This document shows positions 51,201 through 61,967 of a DNA stretch of 64,000 nt, in pieces (the first letter of the stretch is position 1; each line of letters begins with the position of its first letter). The stretch lies in NCBI GenBank assembly GCA_032718475.1, contig JAUCBJ010003239.1, positions 1-64,000 of the forward strand, in the 5' to 3' direction. Position numbers and translations under genes: made by a program. The notes beneath the pieces were generated by a model. That model was not told the DNA's origin. It made no database searches and worked only from the letters and a program-made list of their open reading frames with translations. The stretch comes from Nemertoderma westbladi. Taxonomy: Eukaryota > Xenacoelomorpha > Nemertodermatida > Nemertodermatidae.

Positions 51201-53629
51201 ACACTTCCAATGTATCAATTCCAATTCTGTTCACTCGTCGAGAACTACTGATATCGCAGGGTCAGATCTATGACCCTAATGGTCTTCTGTGCCCTTGGAC
51301 AATACAATCCCGATTAATACTCCAGAAGTCATGGAAATACGGCAAAGGTTGGGATACACCATTGCCAATTGAACTCCAACAGGAATGGCTTACATGGATA
51401 GCTAGTGCTAAAGTTCGAATATACTTTCCACGATGTGTCAACTATTCAGAAGAATGTCATTTACATATATTCTGTGATGCATCCAGCGTAGCGTACGCAT
51501 TTGTGGCATATATTGTACAGCCTGCATTTAATTCATCTACTTTGTTCTTTGCCAAAGCTCGAGCTGTTCCATTGAAGAAAACGCTTTCCATACCACGTAA
51601 AGAATTAGTAGCAACTCTTTTTGGAGCTCGTTTCTCAGATCACTGTCAGATAAATAACCTGATTAACCCTAAGCGTGTAATACTATGGAGTGACTCCATG
51701 TGTGCGCTTGGATGGATTCGTAAAGGCCCATCTAAACGAGACGTCTTTGTATTAAACAGGGTGACTGAAATAAATAACATAACTGAAACCTACCAATGGA
51801 GATATGTACCCTCAGAATTAAATCCCGCTGATGTACCTTCCCGTGGGAGTAGTTTAATAAACCTTCAGTCTAATTCTCTCTACCTAAATGGTCCAGAATT
51901 CATAAATGAACCTGAATCATCATGGCCAATTGAGCCAACACCACCTCCTCAACTACTGACATTAGAAGTTCCAGATCCAATATCAGAATGGAATCTTCTA
52001 AGAATCAATGATTATTCCTTCCTAGACAAACCAGTTAGAGTTCTTGCATGGGTATCTCGTTTCTGCCATAATGCACGTCATTTTGACAAACTCACTGGTT
52101 CATTGAGTACTAAAGAAATTCAAAACTCACTCAGTCAACTAATCAAAGTTGAGCAATACGTCCATTATCCAATGGAAATGCGACATCTTACAGTCAAACC
52201 AAACTCTCCAATTCCACGACATTCTTCTCTTTGCAACCTATGGCCAATTATACACCAAGGTTTGCTTGCAATGCAGCCAAGGACTGGTGAACACCCACTT
52301 CCTATTTTACCACGCCGTAGTTATCTTACTAAACTTATTGTTAGTCACTTTCATTGCGGACTTATGCACCAAGGTATTGAAGCCACATTGGCACAGGTCA
52401 GGAACCTGTACTGGGTACCACATGGTCGTTCTATAATACGTAAGATGGTTCATGAATGCCGCCCATGTCGTCGATATCGGACTCAGCCATATAATGTACC
52501 TGAGTCTGCCTTACAACCCTTCAGGAGTAAACCTCTTGTCCCCTTCACCGTCACAGGCATAGACTTCTTTGGCCCTCTATTTACAAAAGATGGTTCCAAA
52601 GCCCAATGTCTCATATGCACTTGTGCATCGATCAGAGCCATCCACTTGGAACTTGTGAAGACTGCTGATACCAAGTCAACTCACCTTGCTCTTCGAAACT
52701 TCTTGGCCCGTCGTGTTCGTCCTTTCACTAATGTCGAATTTCGATCTGATAATGCCAAAGTTTTCCTTAAACTGTCAACTATGAAGTTCCCCAATTATGT
52801 TGTCACTTGGAAACTAATTCCAGCCCGTTCTCCTCATTGGGGTGGTTGGTGGGAAAGACTAATAAAGTTGGTCAAAATGTGTCTTCGTATAACATTTCAC
52901 CATAAAGTATTCACTTTTGAGGATTTATCTACTATATTGTGTGAAGCAGAAGCCGTATTTAACCTACGCCCACTTACTGCCGCCTCAACAGATCCTGAGG
53001 ATTGTGATGCTCTTACACCTAGTCATTTCCTTTATGGGAGTCCACCACCACTAGATCAACAAATGGATGTTGCTGCTTCATCAACGTCCGGAGGTCTTCG
53101 TCGAAGCCTTCTGTCACGAGATCAGACTAGTCGAGTTCTTTGGAAAGCCTGGTCTCAACGATACCTCGCATCTCTTCGTGTATGGCGTCATAAACAATGT
53201 ATGAATCCATCTCATCAACCTTCAGTTAATGACCTTGTTCTCGTTAAGGAAACTGTTCCTCGTGGGCAATGGTCTCTAGCCCGAGTAGTTCATCCATTAG
53301 TAGGACGTTATGGGATATCACGAGCTGCGATCATCCTCAAGAACTCCAAACCTGGTTCTCCTGGTTTCTTAACTAAGAGAGCTGCCCATCTCCTTATTCC
53401 ACTCGAGGCCAACCATTGCGATGAAATAATATATGATGGAATCGTTCACCGTGGGGGTGTAGCAAGTAAGTCCACACTCATACCTTCCTCCTCTGCCTCT
53501 ACGTCAAATAAAATTGTTCTAAAGAAAAAGGTTGAAACTCCGAAATCAATTACAGATGTCAAACTAGTTAGCACCAAACCTTATAAGACATCTCATGGTC
53601 GACTAGTTCACCCTCCTAAAAGATACTGA
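48224..53629 (+). CDS. gag-pol: BEL3 gag-pol polyprotein with one in-frame TGA
   Basis: 1,801 codons from ATG 48,224; TGA at 49,043-49,045 is the only interruption, and the flanking ORFs share one frame. Gag occupies about residues 1-450, with zinc motifs CPFCTQMHTLRNC, CSNCLGPHKLKDC and CSACGRRHNTLLC (about 375-442). Protease follows near 549 (VYMDDGSKRTYI; D-D-G in place of the usual D-S/T-G). RT: VVVADIEAAYHQI and LYCDDVIHS (YCDD, near residue 936). RNase H: LHIFCDASSVAYAF and ILWSDSMCALGWI. Integrase: HFHCGLMHQGIEATLAQVR, CRPCRRYR, GIDFFGP, FRSDNAKVF and WWERLIK. A DUF5641-like end follows. Apart from the stop it appears complete. The stop could be a mutation or read through. Confidence 0.93.
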
Positions 53630-53672
53630 AAATGTTCATTGCAACAGAATGTTCCGTTGCAACGTGGGGGTG
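53630..53672 (+). promoter_or_regulatory. BEL3 3' non-coding end with polypurine tract
   Basis: The stop codon is followed by a direct repeat of GTTGCAAC-like words and then GTGGGGGTG abutting the 3' LTR, the expected place for the plus-strand primer. Confidence 0.65.
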
Positions 53673-54345
53673 TGTGCAGCTAATTTTGCTGTACATTTTA
53701 ATTTAAATGTTTTGGTTATGGGAATTTACTGTATGTAAAAATAAACCACCACGTTAGGATCTAACATGATGTCTGCATGTGCCTGACTTGTAATATTGTT
53801 ACCGGTATTACTTACTTCTGTACGTGTAGTTTTTGCATGTGCATATACCCGTACCGATACTGCAGTACCTTACCGGCAGACCGGTACTACTGCACTGCTG
53901 CATCATATAACTATATACAATAAACTCTCTCAACTGAAGTCTGTATGTAATAATGATACTGTGCTTACCGCCTGCCGATCCAATCACTTTAATGATTGAA
54001 TTGATCAGTTGATTGTTGCTTATATCTTCTTGTTACCGACTACTTTATATCAATTGCTATTTAACTTTTGTTGTATTGCTGCTGCCTACATGTTGATCCT
54101 ACAGTTTGATATACTAATGTCTAAATGTAACTGATGCTGTAATGCACTAATGATTGTTTTGGCTTTGAGCCTCCCTATGTTAATGAATTAAGAATGTTTA
54201 ATTGATTGCTTATACTTTCCTTATAACCTACCTACTTTCTTATTGATTGTCAATTATTATTTTCTGGGATTGCGTTATACTTACTGCTTGCACCTAGCAT
54301 CTACGTTTATAAATATTAGGGTCAAATACCCAAATTGCCTCCACA
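53673..54345 (+). repeat. BEL3 3' LTR
   Basis: 673 bases, same ends as the 5' LTR. Differences seen include GTTACC against GTCACC, GCTGCC against GCTACC and AATTAAG against AATGAAG. Confidence 0.93.
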
Positions 54346-54350
54346 TTAAT
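54346..54350 (+). other. Target-site duplication TTAAT (right)
   Basis: Matches 47,230-47,234. Confidence 0.85.
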
Positions 54351-55394
54351 TGTCAATATCCTCTCTATATATGATTTTATGAATTTTATCGGCTATTGAC
54401 TATACATTGGAGATTCTCACACACAAATACACTTAATATAGTGAATCTCCGTTCCCGTGATCTATTAATTAATGGAATTTTGGGAATGTTATAAATTGTA
54501 TAAAATGACAATTTATTAAATTCATTGAAATATCTGAATTTAAATTTATTCCCTTAAATTTTATTATTTAATGTTAAATAGACACAATTTCATTCCAGAA
54601 CGTGTCTGGGGACTTGGATCCTTGATTCTAGGAATTTTGTCCTTTTAAGAGTATCGGTAAGTGCTACGATATCTTAATCGACTAGAATTTTAAAGGATCT
54701 GATATTTGACAGATTTTTGTAAATATTAATAATTAATATTTAAGATGGGCACCAGTTTATTCCAGAACTTGTCTGGGGACGTTAACCACTGATTCTAGAA
54801 TTTTGTCTTTCAAGTGTATCGGTGGGTGTTAATCGACTAGAATTACAGATGGTCAAAGGGTTTAACAGATTTATTTTGCGTTATACGCTACTGTTAAAAG
54901 GACATCACGCTACTATATGTATTATTTAATATACGGTATGAGAGCAATATCGCACGAAGCAATGTCAGTATGAAGAGGCAAGTCGTTTCCAAGGTCTACC
55001 CAGAGCTTGGTTTAGCCGAGACACGAGGATCTGAACTTTGCATTCCTAATACTCTGCCTACCAATAATACTTGAATATAGTAGTGGCTTTATTGTACTTT
55101 AATAAGTACGGACATTTCATCTTACTGTAGTTACGTATTTGTAATGTGATACGGACAGTAAGGAAAGAGAAATTAATTATTTCTCGCCGTCGCACTAAAT
55201 ATATAATATATAAGTAATTAATTAATAAACGCGAATATATATTGCACTAATCTACTAAATAATCGCTAAATAACATTCTACTAAATAAAATTAAAGAAAA
55301 CGATTATAATAAAATTACATAATAATACATACATAATATAAAATAATAAAAATAAATATAAAATAATATAGTCACACACCCACTCCGTATGTTG
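54351..55394. other. AT-rich spacer with a diverged tandem pair
   Basis: Related units lie at 54,591-54,700 and 54,759-54,845, sharing ATTCCAGAAC, GTCTGGGGAC, GATTCTAG, AATTTTGTC and AATCGACTAGAATT. They are about 168 bases apart. No gene. The rest of BEL2 pol (integrase) is not here. Confidence 0.6.
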
Positions 55395-58300
55395 TTACGT
55401 TATGGAGTCCCTAGATATTTGTTGGATTAGGGAGGTGGTCGTGGGAAGAGTATCTTGCCTTCCATAGTTTCCGGACAGTTTTCGGTCTCTTTCCGGTAAA
55501 CATAAACGACCAGCTGGGCGATTGAGTGGTTGTGTTACTTTCTCCGCTCCCTTGGCCTGTCTAATCTTCACCGGGGTAAGCTGAGGAGGCCATTCATCTT
55601 CTTTACTTAGGAAGTCGGGTCCACCTAACCGGTTTGGAGTATCTGTAAGTTCTTGAGGAGTTGCTCCTCTGGAAGCGATGTCGGCTAGATTGATCGTCTC
55701 GGGGCAATGTCTCCATTGATCTTCATTGGAGTTGATGTCGTCATTATCTGAGGAGTATGGTGTTCCCTCAGTTGGGTCGTCAACTTCACTGCTCTCCACT
55801 TCCCGTTCACTTAATTGATATACCTGTTCTTTTGGTAATCTTTCCATAAGAGTTCTACGAGAAGGGCCAGTAAAGTACCAACCTACTCTAGTTCTTCCCG
55901 CATAAACTTGTAGAGGTTGTGGTTGAGCAGGCCGTTTCTCCAATGTCTCGAGCGCTTCATGCGCATTTTGACCGATGAGTATTTGGACTCCAGGGTAATC
56001 GGTGTTGAATCTAGGTATTTCAAACTGCTGGGTGAAATCGTCCTCATCCCAGTTATAAGGTTCCACTTGGGTGGTAGCGAAGTTCTTTATTGCCACCATT
56101 TTCACTGACCTTATGCTATGTTCTCCTAGTTCGTCCTGGGGGGTGGACAACGCACCTACATAATAATCCGCTGTTACTGTAGATTTCCAAACCTGCATAA
56201 TTCCTGACATGTTTAGCTTAGTTCGGAACTTGGGTTGTCCAGCAAATATGTCTTCGGCTAGCTCTTTGTCGATGAATGTTCCTGTACTACCGGAGTCAAG
56301 GAGGGCGTTCACTACATAACTCCTTTTTGGTCCGTGGACCCTTATCTGTACCACAGGAAATTCTCTAATCCCTACATTGGAAGTTGGCGCTTTCCAAGAT
56401 GGTTGTCGATCAGAAGTAGTTAGAGTGAGGTCACTTTCTGTATCTTTTTCATAAGTGAGTGCTCGATACACTGCGGTATTTATCATGTAACAGGATTCGT
56501 TTTCGTCGGAGAACTCGTCCGTATAGAATCCTTCCATCTCAGATTGATCAGTGTCGTTCACATCACTGAATTGGACATGTAGTTCGGAATCACTCACCTG
56601 ACTCGGACTATTTCGCTCGAATTCAGTGTGCAACAAGATATGATGTTTCGCACCGCACTTTGCACACCTTGCGTCGGAGTAACAGGTTCGCCGTTGGTGT
56701 CCTCGTCTGAGGCAATTGTAACACAACCGCTTATCCCACATGACTTCACGTCTATCCTTTAGTGATTTCCTCAGGAATTCATCACACGCATTTAAACGGT
56801 GGGGCCCGTCGCACAGCACACATTTGGGATTGATGTTACTTACTTTAACATGTGCTGTGTGGTGCACGTTCGTTCTTTCCTCGGGATTTCTTACATGAAT
56901 TCTCTTAGGAGACGTAGGAGGAGTTTTTCTTACCTGTTCTCTCCTGTCATTGGTTCGAGACTTGAATTTACTTACGTCCTTTAGGATTTTATTGTCATAG
57001 TAAGATCTTTCAGTGTCTTTTCCGCTGTCTTCCTCTTGAGAAGCCAGGCTTTCGCCGTCGTCTGTATAACAAACTGGTATTACCCTTCTCCGAGAAACGG
57101 GTTTCTCACTTACCTTGTTTTCCGGTGTCTTCTCTCTGGACTGCCTTAGGAGCTGTAATTTCACTTCCCCATCTAAGAATGACATGAGATCAGCCATGGT
57201 AGGGTCTCGTCGTTGTTGTTCCATCATATATAACACTTTCTTGTCCCAGTGTGTACCTACTCCACCCTTGGGCAAAGTAGATGCTAAGGCTCCTACAACC
57301 ATAGAATTCTGGTATTCATGAGACTTACCTAGCCAATCTAATTGTCTACAGATCTCCTGAATCTCATCGGAAAACTCTATAATCCCGCTGCTAAGAAACT
57401 TTCGGGGCGCCATTAATTTTGCATACAAATACCTAGCTATGTTATTCCTATTACCATACCTGATGTTTAGTGTATCCCAAACTTGTCTTAATCCGTCTGG
57501 ATGTCCAATAAATTTTAACGCCATTAACTTGGGAGGTCCTTCCAAGCATTCGATGAGGTATCTGAGTTTCTCTCCGTTAGATAGCACAGAATTCTGTATG
57601 TTATCTTTGTAATATTCATTAAAAGGTAACCATTTCATCTCATCTCCATTGAACTTGACGATCTCTCCAACCTTTACCGCTTGACGGGCTTCGGTTCTAG
57701 CCATTTGACGCGTAAAACTTTCTTGAGCCATCGTATTATTGAATATAGAATTATCGGTATATAAATTTCTGGGATTATGATCAGGTCTATATGGAATATT
57801 ATTATCAACAGGTTTATAATCACCCTGAATAGGGTTTACTATAGGAGTTTCTACTTCACTAGCAGTATAGATGCGTGTAGGCTCCACACCTTGCACATGA
57901 GATACTTCAGACCTAACGGGTTGACACATTGTTACAGGGGGTGGTGGTATACCCTTTTGTAAATTGACTAATTTATCGCGTTCTAATGCGATACTTTGCT
58001 GCACTTCTTGCAACTCTAACCTACTTTCCCTTACTGTGCCCTTGAATTGCTGAACGGTCTCCTGCATCTGTCCGAGCAGGAGATCCATCCCCCGTCGTCT
58101 CTCATCCACCCATTCGACCGCCGAAGCGGGATTCGCCAACGTGGTAGCGGGCGGACGAGGGACAACGGGCGACAAATCATGAATATTTCGCTCGGAGTCC
58201 AGGACCTGAACTGTCTCATGGGCTGTTCTACTGGGCACAGGTAGCTTAGTGCTGTGCAGAGGGAATTTAGAGGTAGGTTCAGGGAGCACAGGTGTCTCTA

Positions 58301-60074
58301 TCACCGAAGGGGTGATTTCCATAACAGGCCTAATTATTTCAGGCTCATCTACTATAGTAGGGAGTCTTTCTATTGTAATTATTTGGTCTGTGGGTTCTGT
58401 ACTACCTAAGTTGGTGTTATTTAGTTGCCTTCTAACAGATGGAGGCAATTCAGGCAATTTCTGACGGTGGGACATTCTTTTACGTCTGCTTAGGCGAGAT
58501 CGATTTCCTCCGCCTTCAGGATCGGTAGTATCGCCTTCCTCAGATGATGTATACCCCTGTCTTTTGGGAGTAGATCGACTCATCATCTGCATATTACTAG
58601 CTGTTAACTGTTTATTGAAGTTGTCTTGCCTCTCTTGAAGATTTTCCAACTCTAGTTGGGTTGCCTCTTCAGATGCCCTCCGTTCTGCTTCTGCCACTGC
58701 CTCTGCTGTTGCCAGTGCCGCTTTTCTTTCCGCTTCGGCCTCTGCCACTGCCGATGCCGCTTTCCTTTCCGCTTCGGCCTCTGCTACTGCCACTGCCACT
58801 GCCACTGCCGCTTTTCTTTCCGCTTCTGCCGCTGCCACTGCTGCTGCCGCTTTTCTTTCCGCTTCTGCCTCTGCCACTGCTGCTGCCACTGCCGCTGTCT
58901 TTCTATCTTCTATACGTTTTTTCTTTACTTGTTCTTCTTGAACCTTAGCGATGCGGATACTTTCATCAAATTTAGCTTGGTTCGCAGCTATCCTATCCAC
59001 ATCTATTGCGTCCAATACACGCTGGGCTCCTTCACTATTAGGGCTAAGTCCATCTAACCTTCTCCTCAACTCTTCATCTCCTAAAAAACGCTGATAGTCT
59101 GACAGATAGATGTCAATGGCATCCCTCTTATGCGGTTTCTCTGCCGTCGCTTCACATTCCACTTGGGAAAAAGTAGCGTCTGTTGATTCTCCATGGGTTG
59201 AGCGCTCCTCCAGCTGAGCTTTCCACTGAGCTGTTCCTTGAACCTGGAGACTCACCCGCTGAAACCAAGTCTTTACGGCAACTTGCAACGACGTGTCTTG
59301 TCTTCTTTTAGAAGCCTCTTCAAAGGCCGATAAGATTAGCCTGATTCGCAGAATTCTTTCTCTAACTTGATAAAGCAGTTGCCCCTGCTCTTGAGGTCCT
59401 TGTGGTTGTTGAAACAGTTGTTCTTTTAGTCGCTCCATAGAGCTGAAGAATCCCTGTGCATATCCGGCTGCGGACCTCTTCCACACAGCTGGATCGATGG
59501 TTTCCTTGGTTACTCCCATCCGGTGTATGTCTTCCCAGGCAGCTTCTGATAAATCAAACGGGAGTCCGGGTCCGGGGAAGTTCCATTGCGACTCGACAAT
59601 AGACTTCAGTTCTTCCCTTGTGTATCCCGCATAACTATCTTTAGTTGATCGCTGACTTCTCGCCCAATCGATCTGGTGTTCTTCCACCGCGATCAATATC
59701 CTAGTGAGTACGGCTGCAGGCAGGATGAGAAGGGGATCCGAATAAACCGCATCCGTCATCTTTGCTCCGCGCTCGGGTGTCAGCTCTACAGTATCCTCAC
59801 TACTGGAGCTGTCGGGCCGCTGAGAAATAAGTTCTTGGCTCGCGGGTTGTTGTTGTTCCGCTGCTTCTTGGTCCCGCTTGACCTGAGCTCGAGTGCCTAT
59901 GATAGACCTACGATGTTGGACCAGCCTAGGTTCTGATATTACTACTGGAGGGATGACCTTCCTCACAGTGGGAGGTGAACTGAACTTAGGTGTAGACGGT
60001 TCTACACCCTTATCTGAGTCTCAGATAGTTACATCTAATAAACTGTCTGACAGGTTCTGCTTAGTATCAGACAT
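55395..60074 (-). pseudogene. gag-pol: BEL2 gag-protease with RT deleted, minus-strand copy
   Basis: ATG at 60,074, then TGA at 60,021-60,023 (codon 18). Beyond that one frame is open for 1,523 codons to 55,395. Counting from 59,966: an Ala/Glu/Arg coiled coil with ERKAA repeats (about 342-435), CCHC-type knuckles CVLCDGPHRLNAC and CYNCLRRGHQRRTC with CAKCGAKHH (about 1045-1109), and aspartic protease NALLDSGSTGTFID (about 1217). Near residue 1412 the sequence jumps from the post-protease region to QWRHCPETINLADIASRG, the end of the RNase H region. RT and most of RNase H are therefore deleted without breaking the frame. Integrase is absent. The product could bind nucleic acid but not reverse transcribe. 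Confidence 0.88.
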
Positions 60075-61635
60075 GTTTGTGTGCACAGTTGAATGCCTAC
60101 TGCTATATTACAGTCTTAGCAAGTCTAGTAATTCAGTATTAACTGCTAGCCTAGTAATTAATAACCGATACTGCTACTCAGTGTAGCGTGATATATATAA
60201 TATTAGAATACCGGTATGCTTATAGTATATATAAGTATTATTAGTAACTAGAATTAATTACAGAATACCGGTATGATTTCAGCCTAAATTTATATATATA
60301 ATAGGCCTATCGTGAATACCAGTATACAGCTTACACTTATAATGTATATATATAAGTATAATTACAGACTAGAATTAATTACAGAATACCAGTATAATTT
60401 TAGCCTAAATTTATAGAAATAAAGATAATAAACCTATTGTAAATACCGGTATACCAATTATTTTAGAATAATTGAATTTCTGAATTTTAAGGGTTACTTG
60501 GTTACTTTAACTTACTTTATTACCGTTATTTAAGCAGTAGTCCAACTGATATTGAGACCTAATTGTTGTATGGCAGGCCTACTATTTATAAATCGTTTGA
60601 GTTGATTTATAATATATATATACCCATTTAATGGGTTTTGTCAATGTTTGAAATAAATGTTATTATTTCTGGGGGAGTCACCACACAATAAGCTGTGCGC
60701 TCTCAGTGGAGTGCTACTTGTTAGACACTAAAACAAATAATTATAATTTACCTAAGTTACTTAATACTACAAATTACGTACAATTCGGGTTGAGATTACA
60801 ATCTCTAAATAAACACAAAAATTTAATTACAAATACACAAATACGAATTTTTTAGGGTAATTTTACAAGAAGTCTACTAACCAGCCTAACAAAGGGTTAG
60901 AATATCTGGTTATTACAACAGACAGGTTACTACGGTATTTGAAAATAATAAGTAGTAGTAAATATACTGCGTTGTCCAGATAGGAAAATACCACCGTCTG
61001 ACGACCTATAACCATATCGCTATAGGTACTACGTTATGTATCACGGAGTGTTCCTACCTAGAGATTAATTACCGCGGTCTACCAGAACCAACGTGCCTAT
61101 TAACCACTTTACAACACAAATATACTGCCTACACACTAATCACCTTCGGAAAGTACTGTACACTAAACCCTAAATTAGGTACAAGTACTTGTACAACAAA
61201 TAATCAGTAGTTAAAAATACTTGAACAGTTAAAAGAACCACGGTATCTGCCGGAGTGACCAAAGCATAAAATCTCCAGTCTTTACCTACGCCGGGCAGCC
61301 CTGATGTAGTACCGGGGTTAGTTTAACTATAACGGTATGTATAACAAACACAATTACTGTAGGAATAAACTTGGGGATATGAATGTTGCGAATAATCGCA
61401 TAAACTCTGAATAATAAATATTACGCTACGCATACAGACTATTCAAACAAAATGCAGACCAAATACTGACAGACTATTATCAAGCCTAAACAAACCACGG
61501 TATATGCAGACTCCGAAATGATTAGTTAGTATGCGTTCTAACCTAGTAGTACGACTTATTCTTTCACAGGGGGTTTACCTCACAGCACTTAAAGCCCCTA
61601 CGTTCCCAACTAGCACTTTATCGGACAGATGCTCT
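60075..61635 (-). mobile_element. BEL2 leader and LTR, minus-strand copy
   Basis: Reverse complement of about 39,895-41,439. It is cut at 61,636 by the gypsy insertion; the word TGTCCGATAAAGTG lies next to the junction. The single 290-bp unit visible here contrasts with the doubled unit in the plus-strand copy. Confidence 0.75.
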
Positions 61636-61913
61636 TGTAGCGGCGTTATTCTCAATGAATAAATCGAAGCGCGGGTTATTATGTATTATAATAATAATAA
61701 TAGTTAGCAATGCATTGCTACTGTAAAGATATAGATATACCGGGATAGGGCCGCAGTCATCCGTATAGCACACAGCGTGCCGGTACTGCAGTGTACGGTA
61801 CCAAAAGATGATAGATGGACAGTCTGTATGTAAAACTCTACATCGTCCGTTGCTAGGCAACTAGGGACGCCACTACTGTATATCTCCTAAGTCCCGCATA
61901 CAGTATCGCTACA
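61636..61913 (-). repeat. Ty3/gypsy 3' LTR
   Basis: 278 bases between perfect 7-base inverted ends TGTAGCG and CGCTACA. It follows the gypsy pol on the minus strand after a G-rich tract. The flank AGAGC on the far side would be one half of a 5-bp target duplication; the other half lies outside the window. It contains an AAT microsatellite. Confidence 0.8.
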
Positions 61914-61926
61914 TAACCCCCCCTCA
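61914..61926 (-). promoter_or_regulatory. Ty3/gypsy polypurine tract
   Basis: Minus strand GAGGGGGGG followed by TTA and then the LTR start. This is the expected site of plus-strand priming. Confidence 0.7.
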
Positions 61927-61967
61927 AGTGTGGTAACACGATAAATCCCTAATAGTGGCGATGAATG

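Larger units (their letters stand above)
47235..54345 (+). mobile_element. Complete BEL/Pao retrotransposon (BEL3, 7.1 kb)
   Basis: 673-bp LTRs at both ends, a flanking 5-bp duplication and one gag-pol frame interrupted by a single TGA. LTRs differ at only about five positions by eye, so the insertion is young. A G-rich tract (GTGGGGG) directly before the 3' LTR is a likely polypurine tract. No obvious TGG-type primer-binding site follows the 5' LTR. Confidence 0.93.

Noticed and set aside
47358-53999. Identical 67-codon ORFs at 47,358 and 53,796
   Set aside because: They lie at the same place in the two BEL3 LTRs and have no protein features.
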